DNA of 64,000 bases from Cohnella xylanilytica (GTDB taxonomy: Bacteria > Bacillota > Bacilli > Paenibacillales > Paenibacillaceae). The stretch lies in the NCBI RefSeq assembly GCF_014212175.1, contig NZ_JACJVR010000128.1, forward strand, positions 62,001 through 126,000. The letters run 5' to 3'. Positions 35,701 through 44,557 of this stretch are shown here, one piece after another (positions within the stretch are counted from its first letter, which is position 1; each line of letters opens with the position of its first letter). The position numbers were made by a program, and so were the translations under genes. Under the pieces are notes generated by a model. The model was not told the DNA's origin. It did not search any database and saw nothing but the letters and a program-made list of their open reading frames with translations.

Positions 35701-38700
35701 GAGTCCGTCGGGTCGTTAACATTGTACCCTTCCCCCTGGACGTCTAAGGTGACATTCCCTCTGCCGTCATACTGTTTATAGGATATGACGGTACGGGCAT
35801 TCCCATCGAACGCAGAGGTCTTCACTACGCGATTAAGCCCGTCATACTCATATTCCATGCCTGGAGCAGTAACAGCTTCCAGCGAGGAGTATCGAGGATC
35901 GATCTCCTTCACGAGGTTCCCAGAGGAGTCGTAAACATAACGCGTAACATTGCCGAGCGGATCCGTTTTTCGAATTGTCCGGCCCAGTCCATCCAATTGG
36001 TAAGATGTTGCAATGTTCTTCCCCTGAACCGTCAATGATTCCGTTGTAAGCCTGCCCGTTTTATCATAAACAAATTGAGTTTTCTTGCCTTCCGGTTGCC
36101 CTTGATAAGGTTCCCGCTTCTCCTTCACCTGATTGCGGTAATCGTAGTCGTAAGAGATCGTATCGTATCCCGTCCCGTTAAATCTCTTCATCTTAACGAC
36201 ATTGCCGGAACCATCTCTCTCGTATACGTTCTGATAACTTCCATGCTCAATACGAGTGCCGTTCGAAGATATTTCCACGGAACTTCCGGTTTCTTCGATG
36301 ACGCGGCCGGCAAAGTCATATTTGGATGTTGTCAATCGGTATTGCTTGTTCGACGAATCCGCATCATTCTTCGTTGAGGTTTTATTGCCGTTCTTGTCAT
36401 ATTCGTAAGAAATATGGCCCGTTCTCGAGGCATCTATCTTCGGGTACTCGTCCGTCAAGCGGTTAACCGAATTGTAGCTATAACTGATGTCGGTCGAGAC
36501 CTGCTTTTTGCCCCCGAAGTCTTCTCCCTTCTGACGCCGAATAACGTTACCTGCGGGATCGTATTCATAGGCTTCAAATACGAAGCTCTCCGAACCCTCG
36601 GCAAAAGTCCTCTTCTCTTTAACTCTGCCAAGCTCGTCATAAATAATCCCGGTGATTTTGCCTCCAGGTTCTCTTTGCTCCGATATTTGATTAAGGGCAT
36701 TATAAAGATAGGATGTCTCATTGCCCATCGCATCCTGCTTGGATCTCAGCCTGCCTAAGTAGTCATAACTATAATGCGAAGTGAAATTTCTAGCATCCGT
36801 CTCCGCGATCAGATTGCCGACGTAATCATATTCATAGGATGTTCGGTAAATCGTATTGCGGTCAGGCGTTGTATCCAATCGGATCAGCCGATTCAAGGAA
36901 TCGTATGAATATTTGCGCGGGTATCCCTCTTCATCGGTAATTGTCACAAGCAATGGCGTATCCCCGCTTGCGCCAATGACATAATCGACGGTCGTCGTCC
37001 CCTTCAGAGCACCGTCTTTGTCATACATCGTCTTTTTAATTAACCGATTAGAACTGTCGTATTCATAGCGAACGATATTGCCATTCGCATCCTTCTCTTG
37101 TGTCTTATTGCCATTCTGATCATACTCGATCTTGGCAAGAACGAGAGCCCCGACATCTCCGTTATTCACGCTCTCTTGGACCATTGACCCGGAAATATCG
37201 TATTCATACACATGAACATTATTTTCCGGATCCGTAAAACGGATATTCATATTCGCGAAGTTCTGCTCTTTGTAATCAAAGGACTGCTTGCTTCCGTCCG
37301 GATTCGTCGTCTCCACCAGTCGATTCAGAACGTCGTATCGATGATTCGTCCGGTTGCCCTTCGCATCGACCTCGGCCGTTCGATTGCCGGTCAGAAAATC
37401 GTATGCGTAGCGCTTGGAGATCTGTTGGGCATTCTGCAAGCTATATTCACGTGTTAGATAAGCCCCTTTCATATCGCGTCCATCCGCATCTGTCGAATAC
37501 TCGTAGTATGTCGCGAACGTCTGGCCGTTCGAATGCGCGGCCTTCCCCGTCAAGTTACCGTAGCTATCATACGTGTAATCCGTTATAACCCCTTGATCCT
37601 TATTGTTCGCATTGATCTTGGTCTCTTTGACGACATTGCCCTTCTCGTCAATGTCATACAAGATCTGAACCGTCGAGTTCCGATCCTGCTTCCACGTCTT
37701 CGAAGTGAGGGCGTGAAACCTATCATAAGCATAGGTGTACACGACAGTATGCTCATTATCGGTAGGCTCGCCATTCTCGTTCCTGGCCGCTTCAGGGCCG
37801 GTATAGTTGGTCAAGTTGCCGTATTGGTCGTATCTGAAGTTCTCGACTCGGCGAACCGGAGGCTCCTTCGTTTGTCCGTTATGGACGTCGTATTGCAAAG
37901 TCTCCGACTTCTTGATCAGCTTCATACCGTCCATTTCGTTGCGGATGACTTCTTTATGCCCGCTTCCGTTCCTCTCCGTCACCACTAATTCATTCAGACC
38001 GTCGTAGGTTAACTTCGTTTTGCTGCCCCGGCCGTCCGTTATTTCGGTATAATACCGATACGTAACTTTCAAATAATCGTAATCATCCTGCTTGTAGCCT
38101 TCGAAGCCGTATCCGTCCGCCTCGTTCGTATACGCATAGGTGATTTTGTTTTTCACGTCGGTCTTGAAGCGTTCCTCGAACTTCTCTATCGAAGAATCGT
38201 ATCCTTTTTTGACCAACTCTCTCTTCTCGAATACTTTGCGGTATTCCATGCTTCCTTTTTCGCTAAGTCCCTTTTTATAGGAATTGTAAATATACCTTGT
38301 TAACCGATTCGTACCTACATAATCGATCTGGGTAAGGTTCTCGTACCGGTTAAACGTCTTATATTTATCCTTATTCATGAACGTAAATCCGAGATCGGGC
38401 TGCTCGTACCACAAATGATATTTCGGTTGACCGTCAACGTCGAACACGCGCTGCAATCGAGTCCGTAGAACGTTCTTGGTCTTATTGACCAGAGCGGCCG
38501 TCTTATCGTATACAAGCGTTTTTCCAGTCGGCAAATGAACGATGACCTGGAATTTCCCTTGCAGATCACCGGAGTCGGTCGTATTCGGATTTTGCGAAGC
38601 CTTGTAGCTCTCCTCCGCGCCGTACACCTTATTGTCGATTTTACCGACCTTGAATGTCGCGTCTTCCTTATATTCGATCGTCGTAACTCTGCCTACCGTA

Positions 38701-39473
38701 TCGGTAATTTTGGATATTACCTTCTTCGTAATCGTCTTGTTGTTGATTTTATAATCCAGCTTCGTATGTTCGAACACGATTTGATTACCGTATCGATCCA
38801 CGATTCCCAAGATGGCTCCATCGTCCGCGAAGTACGTTTTCTTGCCATCTTTGCCCGTCATCATAAACTTGGATACGCCATCGCTTTGACCGTTGCTGAA
38901 CGCGTTCGATTCCCGAACGACAACGTCCTGAACGGTCTGTCCGTCCGGCATATACACAATTTCATCATTCAGGGTATAAGGTCTTAGACGATAGACGTCT
39001 CCGCTTTCCGTATGTAAAAACTTGAAGTTCGTCTTATCCTTATTGTCTTTAATCTCCATGGTCGGGAAAGAGAACCTCATGCCGATCCCCAGATTGTAGC
39101 GATTCTCATAGAAAGTCGGGGTATCGTTGTCGGACTCTACGTAATCTACCCATGCTCCTCCTACGTACTTGGCATTCATCTCTTGGATGTTGGAGGATCC
39201 GCTCTTATAGATTCGTTTGAATTCGAGATCGAGCCCGTTGCGGCCGGGCAGAACGTAATCCGTCTGAACGAGTGTCAAATCTCCGCTTTGTGGACTGATC
39301 GACTCTTCGGCCGTATTCGTCCTCAAATAGACGGGGGATAGCTTCGTATTATATTGTTGCTGCGGTCCGATTAAGTTGTTCATTTGTTCTTCCAGCGTCT
39401 CCGCTGAAGCAGCAGATCCGAATGTTACCATTACAAGAAACGCAAAAATAGAAACGATGCTCCGGCGTTTCAA
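29790..39473 (-). CDS. giant secreted Rhs/YD-repeat protein with C-terminal toxin-like tip
   Basis: 3,227 residues. TTG start with GGAGGTG upstream, then a signal peptide (MKRRSIVSIFAFLVMVTFGS, cleavage near ASA-ET). An N-terminal domain of ~450 residues follows (SPQSGDLTLVQTDYVLPGRN). Next come dozens of YD repeats (RYEYDSSNRLI, YSYDLAGRLTS types) that should form the closed Rhs shell. The core ends with RYSGEFYDAEVGLYYLRARY, GRFISEDTYTG and DPTGHW. After it is a variable tip of ~420 residues ending IHPADPRYDKEGSIYRVSRR and a WEYLGDDGKWYHTSELK block, which resembles a small polymorphic-toxin domain whose exact name I cannot confirm. The tip is markedly more AT-rich than the core. It resembles WapA-type toxins but lacks evident wall-binding repeats. 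Confidence 0.93.
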   Translation of the reverse strand: MKRRSIVSIFAFLVMVTFGSAASAETLEEQMNNLIGPQQQYNTKLSPVYLRTNTAEESISPQSGDLTLVQTDYVLPGRNGLDLEFKRIYKSGSSNIQEMNAKYVGGAWVDYVESDNDTPTFYENRYNLGIGMRFSFPTMEIKDNKDKTNFKFLHTESGDVYRLRPYTLNDEIVYMPDGQTVQDVVVRESNAFSNGQSDGVSKFMMTGKDGKKTYFADDGAILGIVDRYGNQIVFEHTKLDYKINNKTITKKVISKITDTVGRVTTIEYKEDATFKVGKIDNKVYGAEESYKASQNPNTTDSGDLQGKFQVIVHLPTGKTLVYDKTAALVNKTKNVLRTRLQRVFDVDGQPKYHLWYEQPDLGFTFMNKDKYKTFNRYENLTQIDYVGTNRLTRYIYNSYKKGLSEKGSMEYRKVFEKRELVKKGYDSSIEKFEERFKTDVKNKITYAYTNEADGYGFEGYKQDDYDYLKVTYRYYTEITDGRGSKTKLTYDGLNELVVTERNGSGHKEVIRNEMDGMKLIKKSETLQYDVHNGQTKEPPVRRVENFRYDQYGNLTNYTGPEAARNENGEPTDNEHTVVYTYAYDRFHALTSKTWKQDRNSTVQILYDIDEKGNVVKETKINANNKDQGVITDYTYDSYGNLTGKAAHSNGQTFATYYEYSTDADGRDMKGAYLTREYSLQNAQQISKRYAYDFLTGNRTAEVDAKGNRTNHRYDVLNRLVETTNPDGSKQSFDYKEQNFANMNIRFTDPENNVHVYEYDISGSMVQESVNNGDVGALVLAKIEYDQNGNKTQEKDANGNIVRYEYDSSNRLIKKTMYDKDGALKGTTTVDYVIGASGDTPLLVTITDEEGYPRKYSYDSLNRLIRLDTTPDRNTIYRTSYEYDYVGNLIAETDARNFTSHYSYDYLGRLRSKQDAMGNETSYLYNALNQISEQREPGGKITGIIYDELGRVKEKRTFAEGSESFVFEAYEYDPAGNVIRRQKGEDFGGKKQVSTDISYSYNSVNRLTDEYPKIDASRTGHISYEYDKNGNKTSTKNDADSSNKQYRLTTSKYDFAGRVIEETGSSVEISSNGTRIEHGSYQNVYERDGSGNVVKMKRFNGTGYDTISYDYDYRNQVKEKREPYQGQPEGKKTQFVYDKTGRLTTESLTVQGKNIATSYQLDGLGRTIRKTDPLGNVTRYVYDSSGNLVKEIDPRYSSLEAVTAPGMEYEYDGLNRVVKTSAFDGNARTVISYKQYDGRGNVTLDVQGEGYNVNDPTDSFGIRTEYDLLDRKVKVTSAQMAADNKRDGTQKVTLRYSYDGSGNLTSVIDAHGEVTNYSYYLNNLLKEKRYPDGSKESYDYDLSGKSWNTIINRNGGTTKSYMSIFDKPYRIEYPDGSSELFTYSPRGDLAKKIDQVGNESSFEYDESDNLTAKIEFVSRLKDRSIYKRTELHYDESNNLMDSETFSYERTSGTGVTPVKASMGDRTEYESDKAGRLVRVSGPNGHETIQEYDRAGNIVVKKQKVEDNNYDITRYEYDVRSQLVSETLLVRMSDLAQGELVGAKFDGTYIDRVLSSTKYEYDKNGQLKSRTDAKGNKTVFSYDLDNRLVQKKDPLNNVTSYEYNDNGQLTKETDGLGSSIFYEYDSMNQMVRKKQMTADGSYGITRYFYDNSGNLIKEISPNQYDASLDHAASSAKMKGISYLYDVMNRRIATISPEGAAVEYVSFDALGRVVKVVDGLRYTGSLSGSAGTVMEYDGLGNMVKRTDSLGNSESYEYNVLGKMTKSTDPRGFVTRYEYFPDGSVSQVTYADNGVVKYAYDKLGRVISEINPLGAETTYTYSSFGTEKSVTDAYGKSTDSKFDLIGNLLSTKDKRGNMSLYRYDGNRQLVEKRIPLELDGSGNIVYSVETYLYDAAGQLMKQSLTGSQDKKFLRETSYTYYPNGLLHTRSDNSGGKEEYYYDKNGNLSRTEKLRTSALRDIERYAYDSSDRMIQYIQLADKEMMDPASLGGTIKEDGDHPGMVRLVTAYEYDLLGNRTKETDPRGFEVRYAYDEMNRLIQMSRQLNGSETNVRYAYDKSGNRVSMTNELGYTTQFEFDGMNHLVSKTDAEGKVTSSEYDLAGNMVAEVDSLGNRITYAYDKLNRLIMKTDANKVVVGRYVYDEDGHQVKSIDAKGYASGSTDYQRYGEVYSYDLAGRLTSATDREGHKTTYRYNVAGEKVSETNALNKTYTYEYDKAGRLTRVTDPIGTSVVYSYDLAGNKLDMTDGRGKLTAYRYGSFGTLIETTNPDRKSTSYRYDPSFQLVEMTDRNGNHTRYSYDGRGLLLEQKVTETNDSVKFTYDKAGNRLTMSDASGTSEYSYDRNNRVKSIVKNNAIQVSYSYDSVGNIKSVTDGKGYATTFAYDASNRMAAVTAGGKTTSYTYDLNGNRTSVSYEGGVQENYTFDRNNRLLVLKNVKPDGTLLSSYTYTYDAAGKQSSKTDSYGKTSYVYDDNGRIVKVEAPGKTTVYSYDKSGNRQTLNETYTSAQPSGFKDPSNGKEVAFIVKKSEYVYSGANLLQRLVERMLDESGQELLEKTTDYLYDDNGNELRQQISYIRPHTRDMKQVTGANPNGDGVTNNLYEAFEKTTNAFDGFNRLIRAERIQGGLRSSIEYTYDGDGLRTRKVSRSSKNDQATVTNYTYDRQYVILETDANNNVSVRYVRGVNYIARIDASSKLSYFLFNGHGDVVHTVSESGTVENQYDYDIFGNPILTVEQYSSSIRYSGEFYDAEVGLYYLRARYYDPYIGRFISEDTYTGQADDPLSLNLYTYVHNDPIMFWDPTGHWVESDKNLNIEDQAKIIALTTAYYNATSSQEKKAIQAQASSIRDSAKTAQSNGTYNLNVVTPLIFKTTEITQVVSIATNTRGYMKAEEWSSAIKSAGIVSSTPERKVDVGNGSTSTVSVTTIGRTNLSVTSKNVVTKNERTHEVTSVATSNLDISYNVTSNEVKFLTSMASNGTYTLEESLVSLELLEQNGGKLSNKDLEEYGLKTSSHLWGIDSTASYIQMFYEFSQKGQTAEGMNKLYLQRQQQQFEQLIDGMIPISGGKFSLGSKQVTKPGYVKSKSSPSSKGEPKVNRPTADKGTGKLDKPVAGDNIGNRLRGEGTGKIDLTKSTNPEDFLNTALNRQGLDKAPSSMKEKWSESGFDYEVRIHPADPRYDKEGSIYRVSRRQQGTKEGTNQGYGWEYLGDDGKWYHTSELKSGNDAGAKATHIQLK

Positions 39474-39516
39474 AAAACAGCACCTCCGATGTCGGTTGCA
39501 TGTATATGGAATTTAT

Positions 39517-40257
39517 TTAAAATTCGCTAGACCAAAATTCTGCCATGATAAAGGATTCCGATCGTCCGCCTTTCATCTTGGCAACCACGTCTTTGGGCTC
39601 CGCATACACTTTCTGCGCCAGTACAAACGCTTCAGCCACGCGTTCCTCAGGGAATTCATCCGTTACGAATTGCTCCATCTGGTCAGCCGTGATTTGGACT
39701 CGCGGCAAAGTCTCCGACCCATTCACGATGCCGAGCTCCACGGCGATATCACCCCAGCTTTGTCCGGACTCCATCTTGTCGGAGATCAAAGTCTTGAGGG
39801 GTTCACCCGAGGCGAAGGATAGCCGATCCGCAATCATAATATCGTCGGCAGTCACTCTTGAGGTAGTCGTTAGACCTTCCAGGTATTCCGTATCGAAAGT
39901 CCGTGGCTCGAACTTCTCATGTGCGTTCAAATATTCCGTAAAGACGGTATCCCATGGAATGCCGCTCTCTTTCTTGACAACCATCGGCTCTAATTCCTTG
40001 ATCTGCCCATACTCGTAGAATAAAAAGGTGTAGGCGATCATGAGATCGGAGCGGCTATGGTTCTGTTGACTCAAGCGCTCCAGTTCGAGCTTGAATTTGT
40101 CATGTACTTGCATCGAACTCAACCACTGTTCGTATGTGATCTTGTTCCCTCCCCCGAACAGCCCTGTTTGCGCCAGCGCCTGCCCGAGTTGAATCATGCT
40201 TCCAAGCACCAATATTACGACCAGCATTTTAATAAATGTTCTCGCTCTAAGTTTCAT
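39517..40257 (-). CDS. membrane-anchored exported protein, unknown (Rhs operon)
   Basis: 246 residues. ATG at 40257 with AAAGGGG upstream, then one hydrophobic N-terminal segment (FIKMLVVILVLGSMIQLG), a signal anchor or signal peptide. The rest is helical and extracytoplasmic. It contains two copies of a short motif, SGIPWDTVFTEYL and SGQSWGDIAVELG, and a segment LPRVQITADQMEQ. The 40270 neighbour has one copy of the first motif (TGLNWNDVLEHL) and LPNARITAAKIEE, so the two proteins are distant relatives. It is 43 bp upstream of the Rhs gene. No family recognised; a chaperone, anchor or assembly role for the Rhs protein is possible (inference). Confidence 0.75.
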   Translation of the reverse strand: MKLRARTFIKMLVVILVLGSMIQLGQALAQTGLFGGGNKITYEQWLSSMQVHDKFKLELERLSQQNHSRSDLMIAYTFLFYEYGQIKELEPMVVKKESGIPWDTVFTEYLNAHEKFEPRTFDTEYLEGLTTTSRVTADDIMIADRLSFASGEPLKTLISDKMESGQSWGDIAVELGIVNGSETLPRVQITADQMEQFVTDEFPEERVAEAFVLAQKVYAEPKDVVAKMKGGRSESFIMAEFWSSEF

Positions 40258-40269
40258 TTTCAAGCCCCT

Positions 40270-41226
40270 TTACGGCATGTTAGGGTTCAATGCATCAAGT
40301 TCTTGCTTGAGCCGATCCGAAGGATTCACCGGACGAACATCCGCTACCTCGGGTATAGGCAGACTTGGGACGGTAGCCTCCCGACCCGCCTCGTTATGGA
40401 TTGAGGCCGACTTGCCTGAAGGTATAGAGTTCGAGATATCGTCCGCTTCGGCATTCATCGATCGATTAATCCGGGTCAGCATCGCTTCTTCGATTTTAGC
40501 CGCAGTAATACGAGCATTCGGAAGCAAGAAGGCCGTCTTTTCCTCTTTGCTTTTCAAGTAGGCCTTCGGGTCTTCCTTGTACTTCCGCAAATCCAATTCG
40601 ATCTGAAGGGCTAGTAAGTATTCGTCCAGCACGGCATCGATTCCACCGAAGTCGTCTGACAAAGTTAGCATAAAGACTACTGCTTCCGTCGCTTTGTAAC
40701 GCTCGGATAGCTTCCGGAACTGATCGGTATCTTCACCGTCGGATTTAGATTTCTCCTCTTCTGCGGATGAAGGCTTCGCATTTCTCGTGTCGGCGCTCGT
40801 AATTTCGGTTAATTGGTATTCAATCCTCTCCGCCAGCATCTTCGCATTTTGAATGAGTTGATCTTGATAACCGTCCGCCCGGAGCTTGTTGACGGCTTCA
40901 TCCATATCCAATGTCGCCAGAAGCGAGCTTCGCGACTCTTTGCTCTGGGCCGAGGCGGTTTCAGTCTTTTGCTTTTTCAAATGCTCCAGGACATCGTTCC
41001 AGTTAAGGCCTGTCCGCTTCAGCAGCAGGATATCCTCCGACTTCACGCCAGTCAGGTTCGATATGTCCGCCGCTATTTGAGCATCGCTCTCTTCAATAGC
41101 CTTATTATTTTGTTGAGTGGCAGCCTCTGTCTTGTTTTGAATGAGATAATATCCCGCTTCAGTGATTAGCGCCGCAGCCACGACCACGGCCACGATTCTG
41201 AATCCGAATTTTCCTCTCTTCTTCAA
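40270..41226 (-). CDS. membrane-anchored exported protein, unknown (Rhs operon)
   Basis: 318 residues starting with TTG; N-terminal basic stretch MKKRGKFGFR then one TM helix (VAVVVAAALITEAGYYLI). The exported part is charged and helical, with a Lys/Ser/Glu-rich coil (SSAEEEKSKSDGEDTDQFR). It shares GLNWNDVLEHL and LPNARITAAKIEE with the 40257 gene. The C-terminus is Pro-rich and ends ALNPNMP. It has a weak ribosome site and lies 20 bp after the von Willebrand gene, so it is probably coupled. No family recognised. Confidence 0.73.
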   Translation of the reverse strand: MKKRGKFGFRIVAVVVAAALITEAGYYLIQNKTEAATQQNNKAIEESDAQIAADISNLTGVKSEDILLLKRTGLNWNDVLEHLKKQKTETASAQSKESRSSLLATLDMDEAVNKLRADGYQDQLIQNAKMLAERIEYQLTEITSADTRNAKPSSAEEEKSKSDGEDTDQFRKLSERYKATEAVVFMLTLSDDFGGIDAVLDEYLLALQIELDLRKYKEDPKAYLKSKEEKTAFLLPNARITAAKIEEAMLTRINRSMNAEADDISNSIPSGKSASIHNEAGREATVPSLPIPEVADVRPVNPSDRLKQELDALNPNMP

Positions 41227-41246
41227 TTGTTCAACCCCGCATTCCG

Positions 41247-44200
41247 TTATTCGACAAGAGCATCAATAGCTGCTTGACCGTTTATTTTAGACTTGAATGT
41301 GATTGTTGCCAGTTCGCCGGACCATGAAGTTCCAGGAACAATATTCCGCTTGATTTTATAGGTAATTTTGCCGCTCGAATAAGTAACCTCGAGATTCGAT
41401 CCCGGTATTTCCCCGGAAGCCATTAGATCTGCCTTGGGCGTAAACTGATACAGATCGAGAACCTCCACTTGCGTCGGATCGTACTTGACAACGTAAGTCA
41501 TTTCGCTGAAATCTTGAACGTTAAAGGCAAGCAGAGACAAATCGAAGGATCGTCCTTGCTGCGCATTTATCAAATAGGTTGGACTCGTCGTAGAACTGAT
41601 TAGAGCAGGACTCCATGCCGTTACTCCGGTCTCGTTCTTCGCTCTCAGACGATAGGTATGGGACGTTCCCGGCGATAAATCCTTGTGGATGTAAGAATCC
41701 ATCGCTCCCGCGTTTATCGTCTCGCCGTCTATTTCCAGATCGTATCCGGTAGCACCGGCAATCCGATCCCACCGCAATTCAATGGAAGTGTTCGCCGCGA
41801 AGCCGTTCAAGCTTGCGGGAGCATCCGGCGGGTCGGGCAAAGTCGATAGAGACAAAATAGCGACCCATCTGCCCGGCTTGTCCTCTTGCTTCAACCGAAT
41901 TTTATACGTATGGAATTCCTCCGCCTGCAAACCGCCATGGTGATAGACCGTGTTGCTCCCAATGTCGCTCATTCGTCCGTCCACTTCGATCTCGTATTGG
42001 GCGTTCTGAGCTACCGTATCCCAAGTTATCGTTATGGCACGGTTCGTCACGACGGCCACCATGTTCGTTAAGGAATCATTATTGTCTCCCGCGGGGAAAG
42101 TCGACATTGTCGCCGGCCGAGTCCAATCGCTATACCCGCTTACGTTATGCGCTCTGACCCGATAGGAGTGGACCGAATCCGGAGCGATTCCGCTATGGAC
42201 GTATTGATTCTCTTTTACTTTGACGATTTGGCTTCCATCCACTTCAATTTCGTATTCATCCGTATGGGCAACCTGATACCACATTAAGGTGATCGAGTTC
42301 GGGTCGGCCGTCGTCATCACATTCGAAGGTTTCTTCGGTTTGTCCGGCAGCGTCGTTACTTCGATAGGGGCGGTCCACGGGCTCTTTCCTCCGCTATTTA
42401 CGGCTCGGACCCTGTACGTATGACCGGTCAATGGATATAGGCCTTGGTGAACGTATTGAGTAAGCTGCCCATTATCCAGGATGAGGCCGTCCGATTCGAC
42501 TTCATAGCCGGTTGCTCCTTGGGACGGTCTCCATTGAAGCGTCACCTGATTATTCGTAGGATTCGCTTCTAATCCGATCGGAGTCGAAGGAGGCACAGGC
42601 AGGGTGCGAATGAAGATTGGCGCGCTCCATTCGCCGATTCCTCCCGAATTCTTGGCACGGATACGGATCTTATGCTCGGACTCGGGCTGCAACCCGTTTA
42701 ATACATATTTCAACTGGTTGCCGGCCTCCATTACCGATCCATCTGCTTCGATATCATAGAATTCCGCTTTTGCCACGGCATCCCATGTAATCGTAATGTC
42801 GTTCTGCTTCGGAATAGCCTGAATGTTAGCGGGAATTCCAGGCGGATCGGCCAATGTAAATACGATCAACGGCTGACTCCAATTTCCTGCCCCCGTTGCA
42901 TTAAATGCCCTCACCCGGTAACTATGCTGCGTATTGGGGGATAGTGCATTGTGCGTGTAAGAGGTTGCAGCACCAATACTTATAACAAAGCCGTCAGCTT
43001 CGACTTCATACTGGCTAATTCCGGGAATGGGCGTCCAACTGATCTGGATCGAGCGTTGTTCCGCTTTCGAGACAAGATTGGCAGGAGAGTTCACTAGCGT
43101 TTTCAGACTGATTGCCGTACTGAACGCGGTTTCTTCTCCGCTTTGATTCCTGGCTTTAGCTTGAACCGTGTAATCGCTGTTAGGAATTAATCCGGTTATG
43201 GTCAGCTTCTTGTTGGCTGGTGTAATCCAAGTTGGCGTGGCTGTTAACGAACCGGTATTGCCGATGTACTGGGTTCCCACCTTCACTTGATACTCGGTTG
43301 CAGAGGGATTAGCATCCTGCAGCATGATGTCCGCAGCATTCTCGGAGATCTGTCCCATGGCCAAAACGGGAAGTTCCGCTTTAGTCTGAACGTTCTTCGT
43401 CATTTGCCCAATGTGGCCGACGGCATCTCGGGCTTCGAACAGAACTCTATAAGCCGTATTGGGCGTCAAGCCCGTCTGAGCGTAAGTTGAATTCGTGATC
43501 CACGAGCTCACATTCGATCCGACCGTGAACCGATAGGGCGACGCATGCAACCCCGATACCGAATCGGCAGCCGATGCGGTTACTTGAATGGAAGTAGCGG
43601 TCGCCGTTACGTTCATGGATCCTATTGTTGGTGAAGCCTTGTCGATTGTGATCGCTACGGTATCTTGAACCGTATTCGTCCCGTCATTCACCGTGAAGCG
43701 AAGAGTATGGCCGCCTTCGGCTAACGACTCCAGATTAAGGGCATTAAAGCTTACTGTCTGAGCTATCGTGGAGTTCGTCACCGTCTTGGTCTCCCGCGGC
43801 GTCGTCTCCGAATCGATATATTCGGACAACTGCAACGTAGAGCTGTCGGGATCGGTCACCTTGACTGTCGGAATGAAGGCGTTCAGATCGCTCAGCATTT
43901 GTCCCGAAGTCGGAGCGATTATTTCCAATGTGGGGATTTGTTGAATTTGTTCGAATATACTCGTTAAGGTCGTACCGAAATCACTGTTTAAATCGAGGTA
44001 CATTCCCCCGGTCCCATTGGCCAAATGCTGGAACTGGGTTTTATTATCTTCAATCCCAATGGTCGTTAATGTCGTGCTCGTGCTTCTCAAATATTGAATC
44101 ACACTGGTATTAGTATACCTTTTCTGGCTGACAACATTTTCGTCGCCGATCAGAATAAAATATTTGGTGGCATTTAGGTCGAAAGGGTAATTTTGGCCAG

Positions 44201-44534
44201 CCTCCATGATGGCATCGAGTCCGTTCTCTGTTTCACCCTCAACCGAAATTCTTCCGACCTGATTTTTGAACTTGTCCACATCGCTCGTTAGATCATATCT
44301 TGTCACACTGGCCGCATACGTGACTAAACCCAATCGGTAGGAGATTCCTCTGGCGACCAGCAAATCCGAGAAATGCTTCACATTGTTTTTCACAGCATTA
44401 ATAGAAGATGTCATACTGCCAGATCTGTCGATAATAAACACGATATCGATGCTGCTCTTCGCGAAAGCCGGGGCTGTCATTGCAAAGCTCGATATAATGA
44501 ATAACAGTGAAAATAGGATCGATAGGCGCTTCAA
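41247..44534 (-). CDS. secreted von Willebrand A / fibronectin-III protein with cohesin-like C-terminus
   Basis: 1,095 residues. TTG start at 44534 with AAAGGAG eight bases upstream, then a signal peptide (LFSLLFIISSFAMTAPAFA). The vWA domain has an intact MIDAS (D36, S38, S40 in IDRSGSMTS), so it can bind a divalent metal and a ligand. Next are Ig-like/bacterial repeats (about 215-475) and about six fibronectin-III repeats (475-980), most with a YEVEADG...YRVRA pattern. The C-terminal ~110 residues (VKYDPTQVEVLDLYQF, ATITFKSKINGQAAI) resemble a cohesin-type fold. No LPXTG or SLH anchor is visible. It starts 23 bp after the PA14 gene and uses the same repeat type. Confidence 0.88.
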   Translation of the reverse strand: MKRLSILFSLLFIISSFAMTAPAFAKSSIDIVFIIDRSGSMTSSINAVKNNVKHFSDLLVARGISYRLGLVTYAASVTRYDLTSDVDKFKNQVGRISVEGETENGLDAIMEAGQNYPFDLNATKYFILIGDENVVSQKRYTNTSVIQYLRSTSTTLTTIGIEDNKTQFQHLANGTGGMYLDLNSDFGTTLTSIFEQIQQIPTLEIIAPTSGQMLSDLNAFIPTVKVTDPDSSTLQLSEYIDSETTPRETKTVTNSTIAQTVSFNALNLESLAEGGHTLRFTVNDGTNTVQDTVAITIDKASPTIGSMNVTATATSIQVTASAADSVSGLHASPYRFTVGSNVSSWITNSTYAQTGLTPNTAYRVLFEARDAVGHIGQMTKNVQTKAELPVLAMGQISENAADIMLQDANPSATEYQVKVGTQYIGNTGSLTATPTWITPANKKLTITGLIPNSDYTVQAKARNQSGEETAFSTAISLKTLVNSPANLVSKAEQRSIQISWTPIPGISQYEVEADGFVISIGAATSYTHNALSPNTQHSYRVRAFNATGAGNWSQPLIVFTLADPPGIPANIQAIPKQNDITITWDAVAKAEFYDIEADGSVMEAGNQLKYVLNGLQPESEHKIRIRAKNSGGIGEWSAPIFIRTLPVPPSTPIGLEANPTNNQVTLQWRPSQGATGYEVESDGLILDNGQLTQYVHQGLYPLTGHTYRVRAVNSGGKSPWTAPIEVTTLPDKPKKPSNVMTTADPNSITLMWYQVAHTDEYEIEVDGSQIVKVKENQYVHSGIAPDSVHSYRVRAHNVSGYSDWTRPATMSTFPAGDNNDSLTNMVAVVTNRAITITWDTVAQNAQYEIEVDGRMSDIGSNTVYHHGGLQAEEFHTYKIRLKQEDKPGRWVAILSLSTLPDPPDAPASLNGFAANTSIELRWDRIAGATGYDLEIDGETINAGAMDSYIHKDLSPGTSHTYRLRAKNETGVTAWSPALISSTTSPTYLINAQQGRSFDLSLLAFNVQDFSEMTYVVKYDPTQVEVLDLYQFTPKADLMASGEIPGSNLEVTYSSGKITYKIKRNIVPGTSWSGELATITFKSKINGQAAIDALVE

Positions 44535-44557
44535 TCGGTTCACTCCTTTGAGATGGA

